64,000 bases of DNA. It comes from Undaria pinnatifida (taxonomy: Eukaryota; Sar; Phaeophyceae; Laminariales; Alariaceae). The position numbers and the translations under genes were made by a program. A model generated the notes under the pieces. The model was not told where the DNA came from. It did no database searches and saw nothing but the letters and a program-made list of their open reading frames with translations. Below, one piece after another: positions 8,677 to 19,205 of the stretch (position 1 is its first letter; each line of letters starts with the position of its first letter). The DNA lies in the NCBI GenBank assembly GCA_012845835.1, contig JABAKD010000023.1, forward strand, positions 10,767,840 through 10,831,839, written 5' to 3'.

Positions 8677-11166
8677 ATGGATTCGAGCCCGGCGGGGCCC
8701 CTCGGCCATCTTGCGGACGAAGTACAACCCCGTCGCGAGTTCCACGGCCGCAGCCGACCCCGTCGCCGCCGCGACCCCTGCTCTTGTCGAGTCGCCGGTC
8801 CGCACGGTGCCACTACCGTCCGACCGCGACCACGCAGAGCCTATATGGGAACTCCTCTCTTACGGCTCACGCCTTCTCCTGGTGGCACGCCGACCGCATA
8901 TACAAGGGCGGACGCCCTTCGCAACGCTGCTGAATTGCGTTTCGCTGATTCCATCGCACGTTACTCACATGGCGATTGGAAGCGAGAGCAGCATGCTGAG
9001 CCGACGTGCCACGCCATGATGCGTTACGTTTCTATCGGCCGGCCATCGGTCCTGCCGCCCGACGTTTTGGCGTGCTACCTCTCGCACGAGCGTCCCTTCC
9101 TCTCAGACATCCAGGAGCTGGCGGATAAGGGTCGGCTACATATAACCGACGACGACTTTGTCCTACTCGTCCGTAAACCGACACTCCCGCCAAAAAGCTC
9201 TGACAAACCGAACTCTGTTGGGCGAGCTGCTTGCTTGCTAAATGACGAGCCAGTTCGCATCTACGTTCCCCTGCTTATGCGCCCTTGGATCATGCAAGCT
9301 TGCCATTCGACGGCCTCCTGCCACCTTGGCACCACGCGCACGTTGCGCATGCTGGAGCGTTTTTATCGGTGGATTGGCATGAGTGTGTGTGCCCGGTGGT
9401 GGCTTCGCCACTGCTTGAAGTGCCAAGCGCGGAAAACCCCACGGCTGACTGTCCGCTGGCCCATCATCACAATGCCTCTGCCGGAAGGTCCAGGTATCGC
9501 CGTCAGTGTTGACTACTTCGGCCCCCTTCCGGTCACACCGCGAGGCAACACCTGCATCCTGCTGTTCACTGATCGCTTCAGTCGTCGGGCCGACATGTTC
9601 CCCGTCACTGCCGCTGAGTTCACCGCGGAAGGTACAGCCAATATCCTGGTGAACCAATACATCCCCTTGTGGGGGTGCCCGCGCACCATACTCTCGGACA
9701 ACGGACTGCAGTTCTGCTCCACGCTTTCACAAGGTGTATATCAGCTGTTAGGTGTACACAAGCTTGCTACAAGCTCCTACCATCCCAACTGTAACGGGGG
9801 CGTTGAGCGGGTAAATCACACTATGGCACAAATGCTGGCTATGGTCGTCAACGAGCGACAAGACGACTGGGACTTACATCTGCCCCACGTCGAATTCGCT
9901 TACAACAACTCTGTCAGCGCGGCGACGGGTTTGGCGCCCAACGAGGTCCACATGGGCAGACTTCCACGGCTCCCCCTGACGATTTTCGACCGCAAAGGTG
10001 TCGTGGGACACCAGAGTCTGGCCCGTGACCACCTGGCCTATTGCGATTTGGCCACCGACCGGCAAAAGCGCGCGAACGACATTGTCCGCGCACACCACGC
10101 CCTCAACGTTTCCCGTGTTAAACGCAGAAACTCCGCCCTCGCCGACGCGCTGCGTCCAGCACCTAACTTCACTGTGGGTGGTTGGGCATGGGTATACAAT
10201 TCTGCCTCTACCATCCGCCAGGGTGTGAAGGCGAATACCGACGCCAAGGTACTCAAGGCCAAACTCGCGCTTAACTGGACGGGCCCATACAAGGTCCTGG
10301 CCGTCGGTCCCTGCTCCGCCGCCGAGACCCCGGATGGCTCGCCGCTCGGGAGCAACCTCCTTTATTTGGATCTCCCTTCCGACCTGCCTGGTTCGGACGC
10401 TCGTCGGCGTGTGGCCATCGAGCGCTGCAAACCCTGTGCCAGCCCTCACGACAGCGGGGACATGCCCAAATACCTACCGGCGGGGCTGACACAGTATGTG
10501 CTCAACAACTTTTCCAAGAAGTCCCCGCCGTACCACGTCACTCAAGACGACGTTTCGACTCCCCTCCAACGGCTGGAGGTGGAGCAGATCACTGGTCATC
10601 AGTCGGTACGGGGGCGAGGTGGCGTCATCGCAGTGCTATACAAGACGCATTGGGCGGGACTCTCCGAACCGTCCTGGGAGCGGGAAATGGACCCTCACCT
10701 CTCCCGCTCCCACATCTTGCGTTATTGGGCCGAAACCCCGGACCAGCACCGCCAAACCACCCGCCTTTACCGCCGAATGCGGATCGGGGCGGCACAGCGT
10801 GAGCTCTTCCGCAACAATGGGGAACGTTTCCTAGCGCCGGGCTACGCCTATGTTCCCCGCACCGATTGGCTCCGTCGCTACCACGACACCGTACTTCCTA
10901 AGGGAGCCCACCTTTGGTACAAGGGAGACGATGGTTTATGGTGGCTAGGAAAAATCAGCGCGAGCACTACCGAGGATAAGGTATACCTGGTCCGCTTTCT
11001 GGACGACCCGGGACCGATTAAACTCCCTCTTCCCCCGGCGCGCTACACGACTTCAACGGGAGCCGTACGAGGTTCTTGGTGCTTGCAAGTTCACATCGCC
11101 AGTGCGTTTCCTCGGGGAATCCAACGTAACGTAGACGAATCTCGAGGCGCGGCCGTGGCCAGTTGA
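8677..11166 (+). CDS. Integrase with GPY/F module, chromodomain and C-terminal Tudor-like domain (E1)
   Basis: 829 codons, uninterrupted. HHCC zinc-binding residues are H210, H216, C246 and C249. The catalytic core has D279 (VDYFGP), D341 (LSDNG) and E377 (GGVERVN), an exact D-D-35-E spacing. GPY/F module is near 529-575 (WTGPYKVL). A chromodomain-like segment at about 632-685 (EVEQITGHQ, LYKTHWAGLSEPSWE) would tether integration to histone marks. Residues 735-805 (WYKGDDGLWWLGKI, YLVRFLDDPGP, RGSWCLQVH) look like a small beta-barrel of the Tudor/SH3 kind. It inserts element DNA into chromosomes as a nuclear intasome. About 53 residues differ from the E2 copy with no indel. All metal-binding and zinc residues are intact. 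No RNase H precedes it. Confidence 0.93.
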   Translation: MDSSPAGPLGHLADEVQPRREFHGRSRPRRRRDPCSCRVAGPHGATTVRPRPRRAYMGTPLLRLTPSPGGTPTAYTRADALRNAAELRFADSIARYSHGDWKREQHAEPTCHAMMRYVSIGRPSVLPPDVLACYLSHERPFLSDIQELADKGRLHITDDDFVLLVRKPTLPPKSSDKPNSVGRAACLLNDEPVRIYVPLLMRPWIMQACHSTASCHLGTTRTLRMLERFYRWIGMSVCARWWLRHCLKCQARKTPRLTVRWPIITMPLPEGPGIAVSVDYFGPLPVTPRGNTCILLFTDRFSRRADMFPVTAAEFTAEGTANILVNQYIPLWGCPRTILSDNGLQFCSTLSQGVYQLLGVHKLATSSYHPNCNGGVERVNHTMAQMLAMVVNERQDDWDLHLPHVEFAYNNSVSAATGLAPNEVHMGRLPRLPLTIFDRKGVVGHQSLARDHLAYCDLATDRQKRANDIVRAHHALNVSRVKRRNSALADALRPAPNFTVGGWAWVYNSASTIRQGVKANTDAKVLKAKLALNWTGPYKVLAVGPCSAAETPDGSPLGSNLLYLDLPSDLPGSDARRRVAIERCKPCASPHDSGDMPKYLPAGLTQYVLNNFSKKSPPYHVTQDDVSTPLQRLEVEQITGHQSVRGRGGVIAVLYKTHWAGLSEPSWEREMDPHLSRSHILRYWAETPDQHRQTTRLYRRMRIGAAQRELFRNNGERFLAPGYAYVPRTDWLRRYHDTVLPKGAHLWYKGDDGLWWLGKISASTTEDKVYLVRFLDDPGPIKLPLPPARYTTSTGAVRGSWCLQVHIASAFPRGIQRNVDESRGAAVAS

Positions 11167-12017
11167 CTTCCAAGCCACCACCGCTCCTCGATAGTTCTTC
11201 ATATTTTTTTTAGGTATGAGTTTCTCGTCTTCGTCTTTGGGTTGTTCGTAGTGTCCTAAGGGTCTTCATCGAGTTTTGGGGCGGTTCTTTCCATTTTTTT
11301 CTTCTTTTCTGTCCTGCCGAACCCCCTGCTCAGTGCCGGGTCAAGGTTCGCGTAAAACTCCGCTATCTGAGGCGCAGGGCTGTCGCCTTTTTGTCATTGT
11401 TCAATTTCGCCCTGCCGACGCCCTTCTCAGCCCAGAGCCGGGGGGCGACCAGTGTACGGGTCTGTGTGTCTTCTTTTATATTTTGTGTGTTGTATTTGTT
11501 CTGCTTTGTTTTTTTTTCGTCTAAACACTTCCTCCCCTAGCGGGGCTGTAGGTGTTGACACCTTCCATCCCGGGTATTCGTCGTTTCCTCGTCTAACCCC
11601 CTGCCTTGCCGATGGCCCGCGGGAGGTTTTGTCGCATGACTTCTCCCTTGTGTTAGCGCCTGTATTCCCCTCCATATCGACGAGGGCTCGCCTCGCCATC
11701 GTACCTTTTCTGTGATTGGTTTACCGTAGAGCTGTTCCTGCCCCCCCCGCCACACCGGAGGCATGCGGCAGGTTCCAGAGCCTTTTCTGCCCCCCCCGCC
11801 ACACCGGCGGCATACGGCAGGTTTTTGATGGGTGACTATTGCCTTGCTGTAGGGTCTGCTTTTCTTTCTACTGCTTTTCTTCGCGTGTTCCTGGCTCCAT
11901 AGCCAGACGGTTAGAGGTGTGGGAGTGGGGTTTGAGGAGCCGCATCTTCGACTCATGGTCTAGTTCGTAGAACCGGAGTTTCCCCGAATCTCCCATATTT
12001 CTGCATATGCGACTCAT
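11167..12017 (+). other. 3' untranslated region of E1
   Basis: No coding potential. It contains T-rich tracts and, at about 11737-11825, two copies of a ~50-bp unit with a C-run, GCCACACCGG and GCGGCAGG that can fold on itself. E2 keeps this at about 55085-55170. The end of the region (GAGCCGCATCTTCGA, CTGCATATGCGACT) is also shared with the otherwise different element E3. Confidence 0.7.
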
Positions 12018-12030
12018 CAGGGTGGGCTAG
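12018..12030 (+). promoter_or_regulatory. Polypurine tract (plus-strand primer) of E1
   Basis: CAGGGTGGGCTAG lies directly before the 3' LTR start TGTTAAGATACGG. The same tract occupies the same place in E2 (55364-55376) and, on the minus strand, in E3 (19193-19205). Position is the main evidence. Confidence 0.75.
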
Positions 12031-12299
12031 TGTTAAGATACGGCCTCGAAATGCCTGTAGGTATCCGAATTTGAGATCATTTGGATGGGTTTCGTATGAT
12101 GAGGTTGGCGGTTTATATTCGGGGAAGTTAGGAATTAGATCGAAGGCACGCGCCTCCGATCTCAGAAGCTATCCCGGGCTCTGGTGGAAACGAATAAAGC
12201 TACATCTCTACGAAGGAACGAAAGTGAGTACTCTCCGAGGACCTGCTCAGTTGGCAGACCTGCAGGGGGCACTCTGTGTCCCCCACCTTTAATTTAACG
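12031..12299 (+). repeat. 3' LTR of E1 (269 bp)
   Basis: Starts TGTTAAGATACGG and ends TTTAATTTAACG, where the canonical CA has apparently become CG. It contains AATAAA, a TTTATATT box and a GC-rich inverted repeat (AGGCACGCGCCT). By eye it has about 10 differences from the 5' LTR of E2, fewer than that LTR has to its own partner. Confidence 0.9.
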
Positions 12300-12318
12300 T
12301 ACTGTTGTTTACCAGACA

Positions 12319-12468
12319 TTGGGAGCTGTCAAGAAGTTTACTATTAATATTATAGCTCTTATCATCCACAAACAAACGGAATGGTTGAGAGGTTTGAACC
12401 ATGCCCTTTGTCAGATGCTGTCATATTTAATTGCAGACGATGAAAAGAACTGGGATGAGATGTACTGA
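12319..12468 (+). pseudogene. Decayed Ty3/gypsy integrase fragment
   Basis: Translation shows the core after the second catalytic Asp: an LGAVKK-like start, then YHPQTNGMVERF in one frame (12360-12395) and NHALCQMLSYLIADDEKNWD in another. This is the conserved stretch around the catalytic Glu of gypsy integrases, with at least two compensating frame changes. It is AT-richer than, and not part of, the E1 family integrase. E1 abuts it, implying nesting. Confidence 0.75.
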
Positions 12469-14122
12469 AAGGAGATGGAGTATTAGCTGACTCCTTCGTT
12501 GATGCTGATGTGTGTACTGGTTGCTGATGTTCGTGGTGTCGGTAAAGTGGCTCAAGATCAAGGAAAATTACCTTTTATTAGTGTCTCTACAGCAATGGTT
12601 GAGAGCAGGGAAATGACGAGACTGATCCGATGTGGCTCGTTTTCCTTGCTCATTTTGCTCCAAATTGCTACATAACTCTTCCTATTTTCAACAGCACAAC
12701 AACAGCAGTACTTCAACAGTACCTGTAGGAAAACCAGGCTCTCCTTAGATAACAGTTACTTAACGCCTACATAGACTACCTTCACTAGCAAAGGCTCACT
12801 TCTTCTTAAGCTTCCCGTGACTCCTCTGTCCTTGCTCTGTCTAGCCTTGCTACTTTCGTCTCCAACTGACACATGTCTTTTCCTCTCTTTGAGATTATCC
12901 TATTTTCTCTGTGCAATAACCCATGAAAATATCACCAAACTACTGAGTTTTAGTGTACATTTTCCCGTTAGTTCCTCTCAGTTCATAATTAATCTCTTCC
13001 TGCCTTAATTCGGTAAAACCTGTGATTCCTCATGAACTAAGTTCCGTCATAAAACAACTGAACAAAGAGGATAACCGGAATTCTTGCTCATGAAGAATTT
13101 GCATTTTCCCTAATCAAACATCCAATTCTTCTGAATTGAAACCTTCTGTCTCCAGTCTTATCACAAATGAGCCTTTTTCTATACTACTTCCTAGTAAATC
13201 CCCAATCTCACCACACTCGCCCCCCTAAGTTAGGAAATAATACTTTTCCAGTCTGAGATTGCTGCAAAATTTTTGACTAGTATAGCACTCAAATTCACTA
13301 ATATAATAAAACCAGAAAAATTACTCGACAATTTCTACTTCAAAAGGGTCTCTTCTGAGCTAATTTTTCCACCACATTCTCTCCAATTACTGGCAAGCTC
13401 ACTGATTGACAATCAAGGCAATTCATCGGTAGGACGTCATTAACTAATCTGGGCTGAGCTAGTCCTTGACCGATATTTTAGTTGATCCCAAAACAATGCA
13501 AAATTTTCGGTTGGGTCTCACTACGGGGGGGGCTGGTTTTGAGAAAATCTTAAACCATTGACCGATTTGATTGCAGCATGGATCCTAAAATTTATCAAAG
13601 AAATATACTCCGGAGTATATACCGTTCCTTCCAAAAACTTCAATATCCATCCCTCTGACTCCCTTTTGTGCTCGTTCTTCTGCATGAATAAACTCGTTGC
13701 AACTCTCAGCAGTTTCATGAACATGCCAACACGAAGTTCCTAATTCCTCACAATGACGTCGCAGACAGGATGTATGTGAGATTATGAACAGTGTGGTCGC
13801 TGGTTCGATTCTCACCGTCTTTCCCAGGCAAAGAAAAAAAGGGGATTTTCTCACGTTGTTCAAGAACCTGTAAAACTCAACCACTTGAAAAACAACGATG
13901 ATATGAGCAATGTATAGGATCATTGCAAGTCACTCCAACCAATCCCGAAAAAGTCGCATTGGATACTGGGTACCTCATCGGGGTTCCTGACATAATCTGG
14001 GAAATACGTCAGGTTTATTGGGGGAGAATGTGGTGGAAAAACAAGTTTTTTAGAAGGAAATAACTCGAGTAGCATTTGTTGTTCAACATTTTTAGTCTAC
14101 TTCCTCACAACTGCACAAACAC
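12469..14122. other. AT-rich intergenic DNA, no gene seen
   Basis: Only short frames full of Phe, Leu and Ser occur. Notable items are an 18-bp perfect palindrome at 13603 and a TTCGATTC box near 13800 resembling a damaged tRNA T-arm. I find no conserved protein motif. Confidence 0.6.
13603..13620. repeat. 18-bp perfect palindrome
   Basis: ATATACTCCGGAGTATAT reads identically on both strands. It stands alone in AT-rich DNA. It could be a dimeric protein-binding site or chance. Confidence 0.7.
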
Positions 14123-14338
14123 TGTAGAAGGGGTTTCTACTTATCCTCTTCTGGATTCTGATATGGGGATTCGGGGATGAAGTTAAGATCGCTTGTTTTC
14201 TTGTGTTCGGAGCTAATATCCTAATATAACAACTTATCTCTCCTTTCTTAGCACCTGAATGGTGCTGACCAGCCCCTCTTAGGCCAAGGGGGAACACGTT
14301 CTGGCCAGTAGACCTTGCCTAGCTTAGGCTTGTCTACA
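14123..14338. repeat. LTR-like repeat, left copy (216 bp)
   Basis: Begins TGTAGAAGGGG and ends GTCTACA, giving 6-bp inverted ends (TGTAGA/TCTACA). Contains two small hairpins: AGCACC-TGAAT-GGTGCT and CCCCTCTTAGGCCAAGGGG. About 90% identical to 16940-17150. Confidence 0.75.
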
Positions 14339-16939
14339 ATTATCGATAATTCAGGTTGAACAACACCGACGTTAGTCAGGGATTTTTTCTGGTACGATTG
14401 CGACAGCGGCAAGCAGGTGTGGATTGGGCAGCATTTCGGCAGGAAGCCCTCGACCCGATGAGGGCGGTGTCCATATGCTGCCTCAGGACTCCGAACGAGG
14501 TTTGCTGTGGTCGTACGAGGGCCCGCTAGAGGCGATGTCCCAGCATCGCACCCAGCGTGGAGGGCCTGCAGCAGCAGGCTCCACATCTGATGATGGCGAG
14601 GTTCGAATCGTGTTTGATTGACTTGGTTTTGTGAAATCTCGTAGTATAGGAACGATTTGATCCGCTGAAGGTTCAACTCGGGCAGCAAAGTCGCACCCGC
14701 CGATCACGAGGGCTCAAGGCTTTCGGGGGGCATGCTGGCGAGATGAACACACCGAAACGCGGTGACTCAGCGGTGCCGACTGAGGGCTGTCGCGTCGCGC
14801 GTCCCGAAGGAGAAGGCGCGGCATCACATGCGAAGTGTTTGGGCTTCTAGATCGTCGCGAGGATATCCACTTCGGGAGGCGGAGTGAGGAGTGAGGAAAT
14901 CACACGTGCATACGGCCGTTCGAGAAGGCGGTTGCGCCTTGTATTTCAGAATAGGAGGGAGTTCCGCTGAAAGGGGGTGGTTGATAACTCTAATGCTTCC
15001 AGGCGCTGAGAGCTTGTCGCTTGTTTTGTGAAGGCTATGTGCTGACTTGGCCTCCAACAGGGAGCCCGCGCACGTCTTGCTTTCAAGGTGTCAGTTTGAT
15101 TTGTTTTTGAAGATACTGCTGGAGTTGTCGCGTGCTTTGTCGTGTCGTATATTTGAGCTATGAATAGGGGCAAGTGTGCTTCGTGCTTTGCTTGTTAAAA
15201 TTATGCCCCGTTTTGGTTTGTGTCATGCTGATTTCCTATACAGCAGTATGCGCATAATACAACGCGTGCTTTGCGACTGGTGTCACTCTGGTTTGAGTGT
15301 TTGTATGTAGCAGAATAATCTTTTAGCGAAAACTAGTCTAATACATTATGCTGCGAGTGCCGCATGCCTCTGTACAGAGCGAGAGTCGTCGCAGCTGCTG
15401 AAGGTTTATTGAAAAGGGGGGTTATTGAATGCGTGGTGCATGCCGATGGCCTCTGCACGAGAACAAATATGTCCACGTATTACCGCAAAGAACCTGGTAC
15501 TTGCTTTCCCCGCTGCATATGGACGAGTCAGCCTGAAGGAGCTCGTGTTCCAAATCGTATGAAACCGTAATTAATTTGCGTTCGAAGATTTAGTCTATAC
15601 ACATGTGCACTACTACTAGCATATTGTTTTCACAGGTTTGAAGCGAGCGCGTGGGGTTTCGTGGAGCGTCCGCAAAACGGATGCAAAGCCTATATTGCCG
15701 TTCGCGCGTTGAATTGAGCGTTTTTCCACACACATTGAGTGCAGAGTGAAGTATGCACGGAGTGTGTTGTGCACCATGCGGGAAACGAAACGAATCGTTG
15801 ATTGCGTTCGGCGGATTAACGTGTTTCTTAGGCAGACTTGTGTTGTTTCTGATGAACAGAGAGGAGCAGCAGCATGAGAGTCTATCGCTATGTGCATTCC
15901 GATGCATTCTTAGTGAAAAATTAAGGAACCTTTCCAGTTGAAGGAAACTGCTTAGGGGCCAACCGTTTAGCAACAGAACCCGATGTTCAAGTTTGCTATA
16001 CAGTAGTGGTACATATGTGCTTGTTGTGTGTACGAGTAGTAGATAGTTGTGTCTTTCGTATTTTCTTGTATTAGTCACTATCGTAGGGTCATTTGTGCCA
16101 TATGTTTTTGGCCGCATGAGACGATTGTCTCGTTCTGTCGTAGTACAATGAGTGTGCTCGTGTATCGCTGCTGTTTTTTGTCTTCAAACAGGCGAGGCTT
16201 GCTGAATGCGCAATGCATGTTCGTGTGATGTTAGTGAAATGCTATAAGGACAAAGCTGAAGCATCAATGTGGTAGTACGCTGTAATTTTCTGCGGTTTCC
16301 GCATGACTTCGAGCGAAAATCGTCCTGGAATGTTCTTACGGTGTTATTTTGCTGAGTGCATGAGTTGTGGTGTAATTGTGGATGAAAGCGGATGATACTA
16401 TTAATATCCGTGTATGTAGTCGTAAAAGGGTTTTTACGATGTTTATCTTTTGGTCGGCGGATTTTTATTTGGGTTTCCGTTTTGGCTTGCCACTTTTACA
16501 AGTATGTTTTGTGAAGTTTGCGTGTGGAAACATATACGAATTAATGTACCTGGTAGTATTTATTGGTGATATTGCTATGTTTTAATGCATGATTTGTGCC
16601 TGGTGATCGTGTGTGCATGTTTTTGCGAAGTATTGCAGCGTTTCATGGCTTGTAATCATTGGGTATGGTATCTAGATGTATGTGGTCGTTTATCATTCAG
16701 AAACGACATGCATGTCTTCTTTGATGTTTTGGTGTAGCTGGTGCTCATTTTTGATCAAAGCTTTTTCATGAACTACTTTGAGTAGGAACGCGCTTTTGGG
16801 GGCATTGTGAACAGTGGAGCACCAGAGAGTGTGTAGTGTTGTTTGGTAAGACACGACAGTTGACCTTCTTGGTGGTGATTGACTGCTGTTGAGGATCTGA
16901 TGTGGTGTGTGAACGTTATCTAGATCTGAAGACAACTAC
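14339..16939. other. Interior between the LTR-like repeats, no recognised gene
   Basis: A GC-richer part (14400-15100) holds short frames on both strands; the remainder is T/G-rich. A 68-codon frame at 15364 has a short stretch (AAEGLLKRGVIE) reminiscent of the segment before the RT fingers, but nothing follows it. I do not call a gene. Confidence 0.5.
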
Positions 16940-17150
16940 TGTAGTAGGGGTTTCTACTTATCCTCTTCTGGATTCTGATATGGGGATTCGGGGATGCAAG
17001 TTAACATATCGCTTGTTTTCTTGTGTTCGGAGCTAATACAACAACTTCTCTCTCCTTTCTTAGCACCTGAATGGTGCTGACCAACCCCTCTTAGGCCAAG
17101 GGGGGACACTTTCTGGTCAGTCGACCTTGCCTAGCTTAGGCGTGTCTATA
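16940..17150. repeat. LTR-like repeat, right copy (211 bp)
   Basis: Begins TGTAGTAGGGG and ends GTGTCTATA. It shares with the left copy GGGGATTCGGGGATG, TTTTCTTGTGTTCGGAGC and CCTGAATGGTGCTGACC. Confidence 0.75.
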
Positions 17151-17183
17151 GCACGCATGTGGCATATTTCTGTTTATTGGGTA

Positions 17184-17303
17184 GGGAGGGGAAAAAGAGA
17201 AAGGGGGAGGAGGGGACCAAGGGGGAGGGGGGGACAAAGAGGGAGGGGAGGGGCTGGGGGGAGGGGGGGGGGGGGGGGAGGGGGGAGGGGATGGAAGCGG
17301 GTT
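17184..17303 (+). repeat. G-rich minisatellite
   Basis: Nearly all purine, with repeated runs of 4-12 G. Such DNA can form G-quadruplexes. The Gly/Arg-rich frames across it are translation artefacts. Confidence 0.85.
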
Positions 17304-17639
17304 TCCCCCCGACCGCCTTTGGGTTACTTGCCTTTATCGTTTTCATCTACTAGTTCCGAAACATCTCACAATTTGTTGATTTTTTCAGCCTTTGTAGCAT
17401 TTAAACTTGTATATTATATAAAACCGCTCTTCATACGTCACGATAGTATATCCGTAAGGGACTGGAACAAATTGCAAGGGGGGCATAATAAAGCACACCC
17501 GGGTGGGTCGAAATATCCTGAGAGCCGACGTGTTCAGGCAAGCCTGCTTGCGTAAGTTGCCGTCAACCACCCAAGTTTCTCGGGTCACTCAGGCTACCAC
17601 GTGGAGCCGTCTCTGAGCGCTATATATATATTGTGAAAT

Positions 17640-18360
17640 TTAAAATACACTCCAGCTGTGAGATCGAATATTTTGTCGAAACTCATCTTTGCAAGCTGTG
17701 TGTGATACTCTGATCGCGCGTATTACGGGTTGTGTGTCCTCATTAAGGATATAAGTCGGCGACTCCCCTTGCCACTACAGTGTAGTTATCAGGGTCAACA
17801 GGGTGATGTTAGGCAGTCTGTGCGCGGAAACTATAAAACCCGTTTCTGAGGGGGACAAAATCTGACAGCTGTGGAACGAACTGCATCAGTTTATCAAGTG
17901 AATAATGCAAGTCGAATAACCGGTGAGGGGAGGGCGGAGTTTTTAAGGACGTGGGGGCCTGATTTTGATCAAAAATGGGGCGGGAGGGGGGGAGGGGGGG
18001 GAGGGGACGGGTGGGGCAGGTCAATTTGTGCGTGGAAACTATAAATCCTTCTTGTGGGGGAGGGCGGGGGGGGTATGCCGGGGGGGGGCGGGGGCGGGGC
18101 GGGAGGGCTTTAGGTCGCATAGATGTAGGGGTTTGATACACGCGTGGTGCTAGGTCTAGGCGATGGTGCGAGTGGTGGGGAAGGAGGGGGCGTTGGGGGC
18201 GGGGGTGGGTGGGATATATGCATTCCTCTATACTTCGAAAGTATAATATATACAACCGGTGAGGGGAGGGCGGAGCTTTTAAGGATGTGGGGGCCTAGGA
18301 TGATTTTGATCAAAAGGGGGGCGGGAGGGGGGGAGTTATCATACCAGTACGAAATGTGAC
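17640..18360 (+). repeat. Dispersed repeat family R1, plus orientation
   Basis: Carries the landmark order GCAAGCTGTGTGTGATAC, GTGTGTCCTCATTAAGGAT, TCGGCGACTCCCCTTGC, ATCAGGGTCAACAGGGTGA and GCGCGGAAACTATAAA, followed by G-rich blocks and a second GGTGAGGGGAGGGCGGAG block near 18258. The same set is found inverted at 41780-43047 and 56640-56900, and direct at 57200-57370 and 57795-58240. Confidence 0.8.
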
Positions 18361-18397
18361 CAAACGCAATGAAGCAAGAAGAGCAGTCGTTGTCGAA

Positions 18398-18432
18398 GCA
18401 GCAGCAGCAGCAGCACAGCAGCAGCAGACAAC
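18398..18432. repeat. CAG trinucleotide repeat
   Basis: Interrupted run of CAG units between the R1 block and E3. No coding frame around it is convincing. Confidence 0.8.
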
Positions 18433-18686
18433 GCATCCTCGCTGATCGTAGCCCCTGCTGACAAATCCACCGCCCCAGTTTTGGGCTTGCTGCCGGAGGC
18501 GGCTCAGCTAGGCTGCTTGCCCGGGCCGGAGATTGCACTTATAACTTATAACTAGCTCGCTCGTCGGGTCGCTCGTCGGGTCGACCCGGTGGTCTAGCGG
18601 TACGGGCGTGTTCATGCATGTGGGTTGCGGTTTATTTCCTATTTCTCGCGCGCACACCACATGACATAATCATCAGCTTGTGAAGG

Positions 18687-19192
18687 TGTCGTGGTACCGG
18701 AAGGTGGGAGGGAAGGGACGCAGGGGTATCAGCTTCGCTTGGAGACAGCACCGGTTCTTCTTTATAGATTTCTCATTATTGGCGTTGAGCTATGACAAGC
18801 TCGAGGAGACAGGAAGAGGAGGAGGAAAAGGAGGAGAAGGAGAAGGAGGAGTGAGAGCACGGGGGTGGCGTGAAGCTCACAGAGTTCGCTTCACCCCAGC
18901 TTTGCTGCTGTGCTCTCTGCCGGACCTTCACCTATGGAACGTACAAGGAACGTTCTCCCAGATGCTCTATATTCCCATGAGCGCCTAACGCGCTTACGTC
19001 TACCTATCTTGTCCAGAGGAAGAACGTTCCATTACTGAGAACGCTCTTGTGGTATAAACTAATTAGATTATACGGGTTATCCGCTTCACTCAGAATATTC
19101 CGTTTGAGGGAACCTTCTTGTGGTCCAATAGACCATGACTCTGCGGGCTATCTTACCGAATCTATTGCCAGCTATACTGACACTCTATTACA
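18687..19192 (-). repeat. 3' LTR of E3 (about 506 bp)
   Basis: On the minus strand it starts TGTAATAGAGTG immediately after the polypurine tract. The end is less certain: I place it at ...GGTACCACGACA (plus-strand 18687), which resembles the ...AGTACCACTACA end of the other LTR. Internally it holds a purine/pyrimidine block (18805-18855) and an imperfect GAACGTTC repeat set near 18940-19050. Confidence 0.5.
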
Positions 19193-19205
19193 TTAGCCCA
19201 CCCTG
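19193..19205 (-). promoter_or_regulatory. Polypurine tract of E3
   Basis: On the minus strand CAGGGTGGGCTAA precedes the LTR start TGTAATAG. It is identical except for the last base to the tract of E1 and E2, and the upstream CTGCAT and CGACT words are kept. Confidence 0.75.

Larger units (their letters stand above)
1..12299 (+). mobile_element. LTR retrotransposon E1 (Ty3/gypsy integrase type), 5' end outside window
   Basis: This is the same family as the complete element at 43048-55645: gag, NADAR, integrase, 3' UTR and LTR follow in the same order at roughly 97% nucleotide identity where I compared them by eye. The window opens inside its leader tandem array, so the 5' LTR and primer-binding site are not seen. 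The 3' LTR ends at about 12299 and abuts a decayed fragment of another gypsy integrase, so E1 probably landed in an older element. The target duplication cannot be tested. No reverse transcriptase was recognised. Confidence 0.9.
14123..17150. mobile_element. Probable small LTR-type element (LTR-like direct repeats 2.6 kb apart)
   Basis: Two direct repeats of ~215 bp bound the interval, each starting TGTAG and ending TCTACA or TCTATA. No protein of a retrotransposon was recognised in the 2.6 kb between them, so it would be non-autonomous. A clear primer-binding site and target duplication were not found, so two independent insertions of one repeat remain possible. Orientation is unknown. Confidence 0.5.

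Noticed and set aside
13780-13830. tRNA gene or tRNA-derived SINE near a TTCGATTC box
   Set aside because: The T-arm stem does not pair and no matching D-arm or acceptor is present. A similar weak D-arm-like stretch at 18583 has no T-arm.
15364-15570. AAEGLLKRGVIE resembling the start of a gypsy RT domain
   Set aside because: Only about 12 residues resemble it and no palm, thumb or YxDD motif follows. Likely chance.
17127-17555. 142-codon Gly/Arg-rich frame
   Set aside because: It is a direct translation of the G-rich minisatellite.
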